A stretch of DNA of 10,795 nucleotides from Intrasporangium_A sp039812505 (GTDB lineage: Bacteria > Actinomycetota > Actinomycetes > Actinomycetales > Dermatophilaceae): positions 1-10,795 of the forward strand of contig NZ_JBDIAQ010000121.1 in assembly GCF_039812505.1 (NCBI RefSeq). Direction: 5' to 3'. The notes under the pieces were generated by a model. The model ran no database searches. It worked only from the letters and a program-made list of their open reading frames with translations, and was not told the DNA's origin. Positions within the stretch are counted from its first letter, which is position 1. The number at the start of each line of letters is the position of its first letter. A program made the translations under genes and the position numbers. Positions 4,754-10,795 of this stretch are shown piece after piece.

Positions 4754-5775
4754 GGGGCGCCCCGGTCGGCATCGTCCCGGCCGCCCTCGGCACGTGGCGA
4801 CTCCCGGCCGGTGACGACGTCGGGATGGGTCGGGATGGGGACCTCGGCCGCGTAGTCGCCGTACGCCCTGGGGTCCTCCGACGGCTCGAGGTGGCAGGTC
4901 AGGGTGACGTCCTCGACGGCCCGGTGCACGGCTGCCTCGACGTCCTCCATGAGGTCGTGGCCGCGCTGGACGGTCCAGACGCCCGGGACCAGCACGTGCA
5001 CCTCGGCGAACCGGTGTTGGCCCGACACCCGGGTGCGCAGCCCGTGGAAGTGGACCTGGTCGGTGACGAAGCCGGCCAGGACCGTCGCGATGGCCCGGTT
5101 GTCCTCCTTGGACATCGCGATGTCCATGAGCCCCTCGACGGACTGCTGGAGCAGCTTCCACCCGGTGACCACGATGTTCAGGCCGACCAGGAAGGCCACC
5201 ACGGGATCGAGCCGTTGGACCCCGGTGACGGCCACGAGCAGCACGCCGACGATAACCCCTGCGGAGGTCCAGACGTCGGTCATCAGGTGCTTGCCGTCGG
5301 CGACGAGGGTCAGCGACCGGTGGCGCCGGCCGGCCCGGAGCAGGACCACAGCCACGACGCCGTTGACCATGGACGCCACCGCCGAGATACCGAGGCCGAT
5401 GCCGACGTTGTCGATCGACTGCGGGTGCAGGAACCGCTCGACCGCGGACCACATGATCACGACCGCCGCGATGAAGATCATCTGGCCTTCGAGGGCGGCC
5501 GAGAAGTACTCGGCCTTGGAGTGCCCGAAGTGGTGGTTCTTGTCCGGGGGCATCGCGGCGACCCGCAGCGCGATGAGAACGGCGATCGCCGCGACGAGGT
5601 TGACGACCGACTCGGCCGCGTCGGACAGCAGCCCCACCGAACCGGTCAGCTGCCAGGCGAACACCTTGAGGGTGATCGTGACGATCGCCGCCGCGATGGA
5701 CAGGTACGCGAAGCGGGTCAGGTCGCGCGTCGAGTGGGTCTTCTCCGGGGTCGCGGATGGCGAGGTGCGGGGCAC
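4750..5775 (-). CDS. Cation diffusion facilitator (CDF) family divalent-metal exporter
   Basis: This predicted 341-residue inner-membrane antiporter would export Zn2+, Fe2+ or similar ions against protons. Six membrane helices lie at about 22-42, 48-70, 92-114, 125-147, 168-186 and 190-208. Helix 2 has LLSDAAESVVNL (Asp52) and helix 5 has DGKHLMTD, giving the HxxxD metal site (His163, Asp167). The loop signature HHFGHSKAEYFSAALEG (81-97) is characteristic of CDFs. The cytoplasmic C-terminal dimerisation domain (about 212-300) ends in the usual xHLEP. Helix 2 shows DxxES where YiiP-type Zn exporters have DxxxD, so metal choice is open. The GTG at 5775 was chosen because GGGAGG lies 8 nt upstream and the protein then begins just before helix 1; an upstream in-frame ATG (5997) would add 74 Arg/Pro-rich residues unlike any CDF. 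Downstream, the ogt gene overlaps by 4 bp. Confidence 0.92.
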   Translation of the reverse strand: MPRTSPSATPEKTHSTRDLTRFAYLSIAAAIVTITLKVFAWQLTGSVGLLSDAAESVVNLVAAIAVLIALRVAAMPPDKNHHFGHSKAEYFSAALEGQMIFIAAVVIMWSAVERFLHPQSIDNVGIGLGISAVASMVNGVVAVVLLRAGRRHRSLTLVADGKHLMTDVWTSAGVIVGVLLVAVTGVQRLDPVVAFLVGLNIVVTGWKLLQQSVEGLMDIAMSKEDNRAIATVLAGFVTDQVHFHGLRTRVSGQHRFAEVHVLVPGVWTVQRGHDLMEDVEAAVHRAVEDVTLTCHLEPSEDPRAYGDYAAEVPIPTHPDVVTGRESPRAEGGRDDADRGAP

Positions 5776-5783
5776 GCCACCAT

Positions 5784-5789
5784 CCTCCC
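5784..5789 (-). promoter_or_regulatory. Ribosome-binding site fixing the CDF start
   Basis: GGGAGG on the minus strand, 8 nt before the GTG at 5775, is close to the ideal Shine-Dalgarno sequence. It decides against the much longer open frame that reaches 5997. Confidence 0.8.
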
Positions 5790-5897
5790 AAAGACGGCGG
5801 ACGACGGCGGTCGCGGTGCCGCGGGGCGTCCGGGGGCAGGTCTGCCGGCCGGGGGTCGGCCCGCCCGGGACGACACGTTTCGAGCGGCGCGGGATGA

Positions 5898-5924
5898 GCG
5901 GCATACTGGGCATGTGGATGCCGC
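5898..5924. repeat. Inverted repeat in the divergent CDF/membrane-protein gap
   Basis: A perfect 7-bp inverted repeat (GCGGCAT at 5898-5904, ATGCCGC at 5918-5924) with a 13-bp spacer lies between the divergent genes, and GGCAT recurs in the spacer (5909-5913). It could be an operator for metal-responsive control of the CDF gene, or chance. The remainder of 5776-6020 shows no gene and no convincing promoter. Confidence 0.35.
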
Positions 5925-6020
5925 CGAGCCGGGCATCGACGCGCCGGACCACGGGTTTGGTGCGGCCTGCCCGACCCTGCTTGGATTGGCGCACCAACGC
6001 TCCGGAAACAGGTGGTCACC

Positions 6021-6473
6021 ATGACGACAGCTCAGCAGAACTCGCAGGCCGAGCAGATGGCACGTCGGCGCACGATCAGGTACCTTGCGGCCGGCTTCGC
6101 CGGCGCCGTCGCGATCCTCTACGTCGTCCTGATGCTCATGGTCCGCAGTGCCGAGCTCAAGCCCGGGGTGACCGACCGGCGCACCTATGGCGGCTATCTC
6201 GTGCTGGCGATCGCCTACGCGGTCGGCGCGGTGATCCTGGCCACCATCGACAACCAGGTCCTGCACGTCCTCGGCATGGGGGTGCAGGCGGTGACGATCC
6301 TGCTGTTCATCGTCTTCGGCGTCGGTCTGCTCGGCCCCGGCGTGTTCCGGTACCAGGCGATCAGCCACCTGCCGCTCGGCCTGTGGGCGGCGCTGATCAC
6401 CGGCGCGCAAGTGCTGCTGCTGGCGATGCTCGGCTACCTGGCCGACCAGCGGCGCCACCCGCTGGCCGCCTGA
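6021..6473 (+). CDS. Small four-helix membrane protein of unknown function
   Basis: I do not recognise a family. The 150-residue protein has a charged, Gln-rich N-terminus (1-19, ending ARRRTIR). Four predicted membrane helices follow at about 20-42, 57-76, 81-104 and 117-139, then a short positively charged tail (DQRRHPL). The connecting loop LKPGVTDRRTYGGY (46-59) is polar and probably outside if the Arg-rich N-terminus is inside. The ATG at 6021 is preceded by AGGTGG at 5 nt, which favours it over the in-frame GTG at 6012. The gene stands alone, diverging from the CDF gene and converging on the LacI-family gene. Third-position GC and codon use match the neighbours, so it is very likely real. 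No catalytic motif is visible. Confidence 0.85.
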   Translation: MTTAQQNSQAEQMARRRTIRYLAAGFAGAVAILYVVLMLMVRSAELKPGVTDRRTYGGYLVLAIAYAVGAVILATIDNQVLHVLGMGVQAVTILLFIVFGVGLLGPGVFRYQAISHLPLGLWAALITGAQVLLLAMLGYLADQRRHPLAA

Positions 6474-6507
6474 CGTCGACCCGGCGGGGTAGGTCCCGCA
6501 GGGCGGT

Positions 6508-6526
6508 ACCCGGTGGCCACCCGGGT
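6508..6526. terminator. Hairpin between convergent genes
   Basis: ACCCGG and CCGGGT (6-bp stem, 7-nt loop) lie in the 52-bp gap between the plus-strand membrane-protein gene and the minus-strand LacI-family gene. The symmetric structure could act on both transcripts. No T tract is present. Confidence 0.4.
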
Positions 6527-7578
6527 CAGCCCTGCGTCATCCTCGCCGGCGGCGGGTCCGGTCTGGCGACGGCGGTCGTGCCGCGCGGTACGAAGCGCGG
6601 CTCCAGCACGATCTCGCGGGGTACGGCGCGTCGGCCCTCGAGCCGTTCGACGGCCGCCCGCACCGCCATCTCGCCGAGCAGTCCGGCGTCCTGGCGGACC
6701 GAGGAGAGCTGCACGAAGGGCAGCCGGGCCAGGCGGCTGTCGTCGTAGCCGACGACGGACACCTCACCCGGGACCTCCACCCTGGCCTGCGCGAACGTGG
6801 TCAGGACCCCGAAGGCGCACCAGTCGTTGCCGGTGATCACGGCGGTCGGGAGCTGCTCCTCGGCGAGCAGTGTCCGGGCCGCGCTCGCGCCGCTCTGCTC
6901 GGTGTAGTCACCGGGGATGACCCGCGTGAAGCCGGCCAGGCCGTGCCTTTCCATGGCCTTCAGGTAGCCGTCCCGCCGGTCGTCGGCGCCGGGCATCGAT
7001 CCGCCGTCGACGTGCACGATCCGGTGGTGGCCCAGGCCCACCAGGAAGTCGACGGCGTCGCTCATCCCCTTCTCGTCGTCGCTGCGCACGACGTCGGAGT
7101 GTGCGTCGGCGTGCCGGGAGATGCGTACCACGGGGACGCGCTGGGCCGGGCCGGTGGGTACGGGATCCTCGAGCTCGAGACCCACGAGGATGAGCGCTTC
7201 GCTGCGGTAGCCCGCAAGCTCGTCGAGCGCCGTCCCCACGCGCCGCGTGGGCGTCATCGCGCTCAGCACGAGGCGGTATCCGCGGGCCTCGGCAGCGGGG
7301 TACATCCCCTCGACGATCTCGACCTCGAACGGGTTGCGCGGGGTGAAGAGCACGCCCAGGTGACGGCTGCGGGCGCGACGCAGCACCTGCGCCGCGGTGT
7401 GCGGGTGGTAGCCGAGCTCCCGGGCCACCCCGAGGACCCGCTCGCGGGTGCTCGCGCTGGCACCCGGCGCCCCGCGGAAGACGATCGAGACGAGGGCCCG
7501 GGAGACACCGGCCTCGCGTGCCACGTCCGCCATCGTCGGCCGTCGGCTGGTCCGCTGGGACATCTGGTCCGGCGACAT
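6526..7578 (-). CDS. LacI-family transcriptional regulator
   Basis: This 350-residue protein is the usual LacI-family length. Residues 14-34 are the helix-turn-helix (PTMADVAREAGVSRALVSIV), and about 60-72 are the hinge helix region that contacts the operator minor groove. The periplasmic-binding-protein-like effector domain covers 74-336, with HLGVLFTPRNPFEVEIVEGM at its start, then LVGLGHHRIVHVDG, AVITGNDWCAFGVL (246-259) and VSVVGYDDSRLA (274-284), all typical. It should bind DNA as a dimer and release it, or bind it, on sensing a sugar or related compound. The recognition helix has SRALVSIVF in place of the common xxTVSRVLN, so its operator may be non-standard. It diverges from the oxidoreductase gene, and the palindrome at 7674-7687 is the likely target. 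The ATG at 7578 has GGAAGG 11 nt upstream; another ATG lies at 7563. Confidence 0.95.
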   Translation of the reverse strand: MSPDQMSQRTSRRPTMADVAREAGVSRALVSIVFRGAPGASASTRERVLGVARELGYHPHTAAQVLRRARSRHLGVLFTPRNPFEVEIVEGMYPAAEARGYRLVLSAMTPTRRVGTALDELAGYRSEALILVGLELEDPVPTGPAQRVPVVRISRHADAHSDVVRSDDEKGMSDAVDFLVGLGHHRIVHVDGGSMPGADDRRDGYLKAMERHGLAGFTRVIPGDYTEQSGASAARTLLAEEQLPTAVITGNDWCAFGVLTTFAQARVEVPGEVSVVGYDDSRLARLPFVQLSSVRQDAGLLGEMAVRAAVERLEGRRAVPREIVLEPRFVPRGTTAVARPDPPPARMTQG

Positions 7579-7635
7579 CGTGGGGCCCGCCTTCCACCTG
7601 GGGCTCGGTCGTGGTCACTGCACTGGGGCGAGGTC

Positions 7636-7664
7636 TTGACACATACTGCGTCATGCCGTCTACT
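7636..7664 (+). promoter_or_regulatory. Sigma-70-type promoter of the oxidoreductase operon
   Basis: A perfect TTGACA -35 (7636-7641), a 17-bp spacer and a TCTACT -10 (7659-7664, 4 of 6 consensus bases) face the oxidoreductase gene. Transcription should begin near 7671. The resulting leader would be about 160 nt, unusually long for such a gene. Confidence 0.65.
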
Positions 7665-7673
7665 AGAGATACG

Positions 7674-7687
7674 CTAGCACGTGCTAG
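7674..7687. promoter_or_regulatory. Probable LacI-family operator (perfect 14-bp palindrome)
   Basis: CTAGCACGTGCTAG is a perfect palindrome with a central CpG, as LacI-family operators usually have. It begins about 3 bp after the predicted transcription start, a position where a bound repressor blocks initiation, and lies beside the divergent LacI-family gene. Flanking CTACTAG (7660-7666) and CTAGTAG (7684-7690, 7698-7704) repeat part of the half-site and could give extra binding sites. Confidence 0.6.
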
Positions 7688-7704
7688 TAGCCAGAATCTA
7701 GTAG

Positions 7705-7782
7705 AGCGAAGTAGTAGTAGTAGTAGCGAAGCAGTACGAGCGAAGCAGTAGAAGCGCAGAACAGCACGGGGCGGAACAGCAC
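7705..7782 (+). repeat. Short direct repeats in the operon leader
   Basis: The leader contains five GTA units in a row (7711-7725), and AGCGAAG followed by YAG three times (7705-7714, 7725-7734 and 7739-7748). It also contains GAACAGCAC twice (7759-7767 and 7774-7782). The tract is purine-rich and much less GC-rich than its surroundings. In one frame the GTA run reads as five consecutive TAG stop codons, so it is not translated in that frame. A small hairpin (GCCGG/CCGGC, 7792-7808) follows. The gap 7579-7833 holds no gene. Confidence 0.85.
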
Positions 7783-7833
7783 ATCAGTCGAGCCGGGCAA
7801 CAACCGGCCGGACGGAACAGGAAGGACAGGACC

Positions 7834-9006
7834 ATGACGGATACGCTTCGGGTCGCGGTCGTCGGGGCGGGCATGGCCGGACAGGCGCATGCCTTCGGCT
7901 ACCGCAACGCGTCCATGGCCCACGGGCTGGGACCGGTGCGCGTCGAGCTGGCCTGCGTCGTCGACCCGAATCTGCCCCTGGCCCGGTCGGTGGCCGAGCG
8001 GTACGGGTTCGCATCGGCGCAGGCGGAGCTGGACGCGGTGCTGGCCGACCCGTCCATCGACGTCGTCAGCGTGGCCCTGCCCAACCTGGTCCACGCCGAG
8101 GTGCTGCCGAAGGTCCTGGCCGCCGGCAAGCACCTGTTCACCGAGAAGCCCCTCGGGCGTCGCGTCGAGGAGGCCAGGGCGCTGGCCGACCTGGCCCGCA
8201 GCAGCGGGGTGCGCACGGGGGTCGGCTTCTCGTTCCGTCGGCTGCCCGGGCTGGCCGCACTGGCGGATGCCGTGCACGCCGGCGCGATCGGCGACGTGTA
8301 CTCGGCGCGGGCCTGGTACCAGGCCGACTACGCGGCCGACCCCGAGGGGCCGTTCTCGTGGCGGTACTCGCTCGCCGAGTCCGGCGGTGGTGCCATCCTG
8401 GACATCGGCTCGCACGCGATCGACGCCCTGCAGTTCGTGGCCGGCCCGGTGTCCGCCGTGCGCGGCGCCTGCCTGAGCACGGTGATCCCGAAGCGGCCGG
8501 TCCCGTCACGGGCGGTCGTCGGCCACGGCGACGCGGGCACGACGGGGGAGTACGCCGAGGTCACCAACGACGACATCGCCGTGGTCCTGTTCGAGCTGGG
8601 GGGTGGTGGCCTCGCCCACCTCGAGGTCAGCCGGGTCGCGGCGGGCATGCCGAACTCCCTCGGGGTGACCGTCTACGGCTCCGCGGGGCACGCGAGCTTC
8701 GACTCCATCACCGGTGGGGAGTTCCACATCTTCCAGAGCGGGGTGGCCGACGTGCTCACGAACGGTCCCCGCCGGGTCTTCACCGGACCGCAGCACCCCT
8801 ACTTCGCCGACGTCGCCCCGATGCCCGGCGGCGGCGTGGGCACCGGGTACGGCGAGGCCTTCGTCGCCGAGATCCAGGAGTTCCTGCACTCCGTGCTGAC
8901 CGGCCAGCCGATGAGCACGGACTTCGACACGGCGGTGGCGACCATGGCCGTCGTCGACGCGGCCCAGCAGGTGGCCGCCTCAGGCGCCCGGCGCGAGGTC
9001 GGCTGA
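7834..9006 (+). CDS. Gfo/Idh/MocA-family NAD(P)-dependent oxidoreductase
   Basis: This 390-residue cytoplasmic dehydrogenase has the two-domain Gfo/Idh/MocA layout. An N-terminal Rossmann fold (about 5-125) has VAVVGAGMAGQAHA (7-20), an acidic VVDP at the end of strand 2 (42-45), and the family's EKPLGRR (104-110; Lys105 is the usual catalytic lysine). The C-terminal alpha/beta domain (about 130-385) has GGGAILDIGSHAID (184-197), with Asp190 and His194 in the catalytic positions. Family members oxidise or reduce hydroxyl groups of sugars, inositols or sugar acids; the substrate cannot be read from the sequence. The ATG at 7834 follows a purine-rich AGGAAGGACAGGACC. It is the first gene of a probable operon with the binding-protein gene 117 bp downstream, under the promoter at 7636-7664 and probable LacI-family control. 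Confidence 0.94.
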   Translation: MTDTLRVAVVGAGMAGQAHAFGYRNASMAHGLGPVRVELACVVDPNLPLARSVAERYGFASAQAELDAVLADPSIDVVSVALPNLVHAEVLPKVLAAGKHLFTEKPLGRRVEEARALADLARSSGVRTGVGFSFRRLPGLAALADAVHAGAIGDVYSARAWYQADYAADPEGPFSWRYSLAESGGGAILDIGSHAIDALQFVAGPVSAVRGACLSTVIPKRPVPSRAVVGHGDAGTTGEYAEVTNDDIAVVLFELGGGGLAHLEVSRVAAGMPNSLGVTVYGSAGHASFDSITGGEFHIFQSGVADVLTNGPRRVFTGPQHPYFADVAPMPGGGVGTGYGEAFVAEIQEFLHSVLTGQPMSTDFDTAVATMAVVDAAQQVAASGARREVG

Positions 9007-9123
9007 GCCGCCCGCCGCAAGCCTGCACCCCCCGCAAGAGCCCAACCCTCCGGCACCCGCGCCGGACCGCTGTCCCCCCACACCGCTCGATGCAGCGGTG
9101 GACGTTGAAAGGCAGAAGACACC

Positions 9124-10116
9124 ATGCGCCGTACGACCCGCGTCCTCACCGTCCTGGCTGCTGCGACCGCCGTGACCCTGGCCGGCTGCAGCTCCAGTGG
9201 CGGCCGGAGCGCAGACCAGGCCTCCACCCAGGGTGCCGGCAAGGCGAGCACCCCGACCATGACCGTCTCGTTCATCACCCACTCGCCGACCGGTGACACC
9301 TTCTGGGACATCGTGCGCCGGGGCGCCGAGGTCGCCGCCGCCAAGGACAACGTCCAGCTCGAGTACTCCGGCGACGTGGACCCGACGCGTCAGGCCCAGC
9401 TCATCCAGGCCGCCATCGACAAGAAGGTCGACGCCATCGCGGTCACCGACCCGAACACCGGAGCGCTCGGGCCGACCATCCAGCGGATCAAGCAGGCCGG
9501 CATCCCCTTCGTGATGCTGAACGCCGGTGAGGCCGACGCCTTCCGGCTCGGGGCGCTCGGCTTCTTCGGACAGAGCGAGACCGACGCCGGGTTCGCCGCC
9601 GGGCAGCGTCTGGCGAAGGACGGTGCCAAGCACGTGCTGTGCGTCATCCACTCGCAGGGACAGACCCAGCTGGAGGCCAGGTGCGACGGCATCGCCAAGG
9701 GGCTCGGGACGGCCGGCAAGGTCGATCGCGCATACGTCAAGGGCGAGGACCCGTCCGACGTCTCGACGAAGATCAACGCCGCGCTGACCCAGGACCCGAG
9801 CCTGGACTGGGTGGTCACCCTCGCGGCGACGTACGCGCTCAATGCCGTCCAGTCCCTCCCGGCGGGCAGCACGGCCAAGATCGCCACCTTCGACACGAAC
9901 GCCGAGCTGGTGACCGCGATCAAGGATGGCAAGGTCGCCTGGGCCATTGACCAGCAGCCCTACCTGCAGGGCTACCTGGCCGTGGACAGTCTGTGGCTCT
10001 ACAAGACGAACGGCAACACGATCGGCGGTGGCCGTCCGACCGCGACCGGACCGGCCTTCATCGACAAGAGCAACGTCGACGCGGTGGCGAAGTTCGCCGC
10101 CAACGGCACCCGCTGA
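9124..10116 (+). CDS. Sugar/polyol ABC transporter substrate-binding lipoprotein (CUT2, ribose-binding type)
   Basis: This is a 330-residue exported lipoprotein. It has an Arg-rich start, a hydrophobic core (8-20) and the lipobox LAGC, with Cys22 as the lipidation site, then a Ser/Gly-rich linker to about 45. The mature part is a periplasmic-binding fold type I: FITHSPTGDTFWDIVRRGAE (50-69), DAIAVTDPN (103-111), GIPFVMLNAGEADAFRLGAL (126-145), VLCVIHSQGQTQLEARCDG (171-189), ATFDTNAE (254-261) and AIDQQPYLQGYLAV (274-287). Binding residues expected near N133, R186, D257 and Q277 are present. The wording recalls mycobacterial tetritol/pentitol-binding proteins, which is an impression from memory. 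It should deliver its ligand to an ABC permease, but no permease or ATPase gene follows here. AAAGG lies 12 nt before the ATG. Confidence 0.93.
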   Translation: MRRTTRVLTVLAAATAVTLAGCSSSGGRSADQASTQGAGKASTPTMTVSFITHSPTGDTFWDIVRRGAEVAAAKDNVQLEYSGDVDPTRQAQLIQAAIDKKVDAIAVTDPNTGALGPTIQRIKQAGIPFVMLNAGEADAFRLGALGFFGQSETDAGFAAGQRLAKDGAKHVLCVIHSQGQTQLEARCDGIAKGLGTAGKVDRAYVKGEDPSDVSTKINAALTQDPSLDWVVTLAATYALNAVQSLPAGSTAKIATFDTNAELVTAIKDGKVAWAIDQQPYLQGYLAVDSLWLYKTNGNTIGGGRPTATGPAFIDKSNVDAVAKFAANGTR

Positions 10117-10131
10117 CGGTTGTGGTCGGTA

Positions 10132-10157
10132 TGCCGCCGGGCGGGCGCTCGGCGGCA
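10132..10157. terminator. Hairpin after the binding-protein gene
   Basis: TGCCGCC and GGCGGCA form a 7-bp perfect stem with a 12-nt loop, 15 bp past the stop of the binding-protein gene and in the gap between convergent genes. It probably ends the plus-strand operon. No T tract follows. Confidence 0.45.
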
Positions 10158-10211
10158 CCGGCCCCTGTTGTGCCGCGGTGTCCGCGATCCGGCGGGCGCC
10201 GCGGCCCCGGG

Positions 10212-10652
10212 TCACCGGGACTCGTACTGGGCGATCGCGGCGAGCGGCCCGGCGAACCGTCCTCCCTCGAACTCGGTGGTGAGGAACTCGGTCACGATCA
10301 TCGCGGCGTTCGCCGGGCCCACGGCACCGGCCCCGACCGCGATGACGTTCAGGTCCTGGTGCTCGCGGCCGAGCCGGGCCGACCAGGCGTCGGACACTGC
10401 CGCGGCACGGATCCCGACGACCTTGTTGGCGGCCAGCGCCATCCCGATGCCGCCGCCGCAGACCAGCACGGCGCGGTCGCACTCGCCGTTGGCGACCGCC
10501 TCGGACGCGGGGAACGCCCGGTCGCAGTAGGAGACCGGGTCGGTGTCGTCGGTGCCGAAGTCGACCACCTCGTGGCCCAGCTCGGTGATCACCTTCGTCA
10601 GGTGCTCGCGAAGTGGCTTCCCGACATGGTCACTGGCGACTGCGATCCGCAT
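10212..10652 (-). CDS. rpiB: RpiB/LacA/LacB-family sugar-phosphate isomerase
   Basis: This 146-residue aldose-ketose isomerase has the single-domain RpiB/LacAB fold. The start MRIAVASDHVGKPLREHL carries Asp8 and His9 of the active site. CGGGIGMALAANKV (65-78) carries the catalytic Cys65, equivalent to E. coli RpiB Cys66. GIRAAAVSD (80-88) and REHQDLNVIAVGAGAVG (96-112) include the conserved His98 and Asn102. Family members interconvert ribose/ribulose 5-phosphate, allose 6-phosphate, galactose 6-phosphate or erythrulose 4-phosphate. The usual DYPDYA-like segment is here VSYCDRAF (40-47), which fits a specialised substrate better than a housekeeping RpiB. The ATG at 10652 follows family starts; another ATG at 10664 would add four residues. 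It converges on the binding-protein gene, and its neighbours suggest a role in catabolism of the imported sugar or polyol. Confidence 0.9.
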   Translation of the reverse strand: MRIAVASDHVGKPLREHLTKVITELGHEVVDFGTDDTDPVSYCDRAFPASEAVANGECDRAVLVCGGGIGMALAANKVVGIRAAAVSDAWSARLGREHQDLNVIAVGAGAVGPANAAMIVTEFLTTEFEGGRFAGPLAAIAQYESR

Positions 10653-10693
10653 GGTTTCGAGCATAGGTCGGAGCGCGGTCCGGAGCGCACCCC

Positions 10694-10795
10694 GTGACCG
10701 TTGCCGACCGCGGCGGCCAGCAGGAGAAGTTCGTCTTCAGCCCGAAGTCCAAGCCCGCGCACCGGCCGGCCGACCACCTGGCCGACATCGGCGAG
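10694..10795 (+). CDS. Unidentified CDS, 5' part only (runs off the window)
   Basis: A GTG at 10694 with GGAG 8 nt upstream (10682-10685) opens a frame of 34 codons that continues to the window end without a stop. Its codon choice is strongly GC-ending, as in real genes here. The peptide begins VTVADRGGQQEKFVFSP and goes on through KSKPAHRPADHLADIGE. It contains no diagnostic domain, so I do not assign a function. It diverges from the isomerase gene with 41 bp between the start codons, so the two probably share a regulatory region and perhaps a pathway. Confidence 0.7.
   Translation, partial: MTVADRGGQQEKFVFSPKSKPAHRPADHLADIGE

Noticed and set aside
5952..5984. TTGGTG-N18-TTGGAT as a promoter for the small membrane protein
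   Set aside because: The -10 match is poor and the spacing is not ideal, so it is not distinguishable from chance.
4241..6022. 593-residue version of the second alkyltransferase
   Set aside because: Everything upstream of the GTG at 4753 is the CDF gene read out of frame.
4904..6748. 614-residue plus-strand open frame
   Set aside because: It is a shadow frame antisense to the CDF gene and out of frame with the membrane protein; composition is unlike a real protein.
7684..8415. Minus-strand frame ending in a five-tyrosine run
   Set aside because: It is antisense to the oxidoreductase gene, and the tyrosines are simply the GTA repeat read backwards.

Overview
The window reads as chromosomal DNA of a high-GC actinobacterium. 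The evidence is very GC-rich codon use, several GTG starts, Actinobacteria-type SigE-family and other ECF sigma factors, and a tRNA-Glu/tRNA-Asp pair of actinobacterial type. A family within the Micrococcales (for example Intrasporangiaceae-like) is only an impression. No insertion sequence, phage gene, CRISPR array or rRNA was seen.

Left part (1-5775) is almost entirely minus-strand. From right to left in the direction of transcription it holds: a cation diffusion facilitator (4750-5775) whose stop overlaps the start of a first O6-alkylguanine-DNA alkyltransferase (4241-4753); an ECF sigma factor (3675-4172) whose end overlaps a second alkyltransferase (3071-3682); a repeat-rich gap with three 28-bp and two 21-bp tandem units; a SigE-family ECF sigma factor (2261-2758) overlapping a single-pass membrane protein that is probably its anti-sigma factor (1452-2264); a PHP-domain metal-dependent hydrolase (322-1368); and a tRNA-Glu to tRNA-Asp operon (170-2) with a clear promoter at 193-221. 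The alkylation-repair genes therefore cluster with a sigma factor and a metal exporter.

Middle (5776-6525): a divergent intergenic region and a small four-helix membrane protein of unknown function (6021-6473, plus strand), which ends convergently with the next gene.

Right part (6526-10795) looks like a carbohydrate or polyol locus. A LacI-family repressor (6526-7578, minus) diverges from a Gfo/Idh/MocA oxidoreductase (7834-9006), followed on the same strand by a lipoprotein substrate-binding protein of the CUT2 sugar ABC type (9124-10116). An RpiB/LacA/LacB sugar-phosphate isomerase (10212-10652, minus) converges on it. A further plus-strand gene starts at 10694 and runs off the edge. The lacI-oxidoreductase gap holds a good sigma-70-type promoter, a perfect 14-bp palindrome just after the predicted transcription start, four CTAG tetranucleotides in about 40 bp, and a long repeat-rich leader. 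The simplest model is that the LacI protein represses the oxidoreductase/binding-protein operon until an imported sugar or polyol (or its phosphate) binds it. No ABC permease or ATPase gene is in the window.

I did not find a convincing wholly new system. The points most worth checking are the sigma factor-alkyltransferase coupling with its possible leaderless promoter, the two tandem-repeat blocks around the SigE-family promoter, and the unusual operator/leader at 7636-7833.
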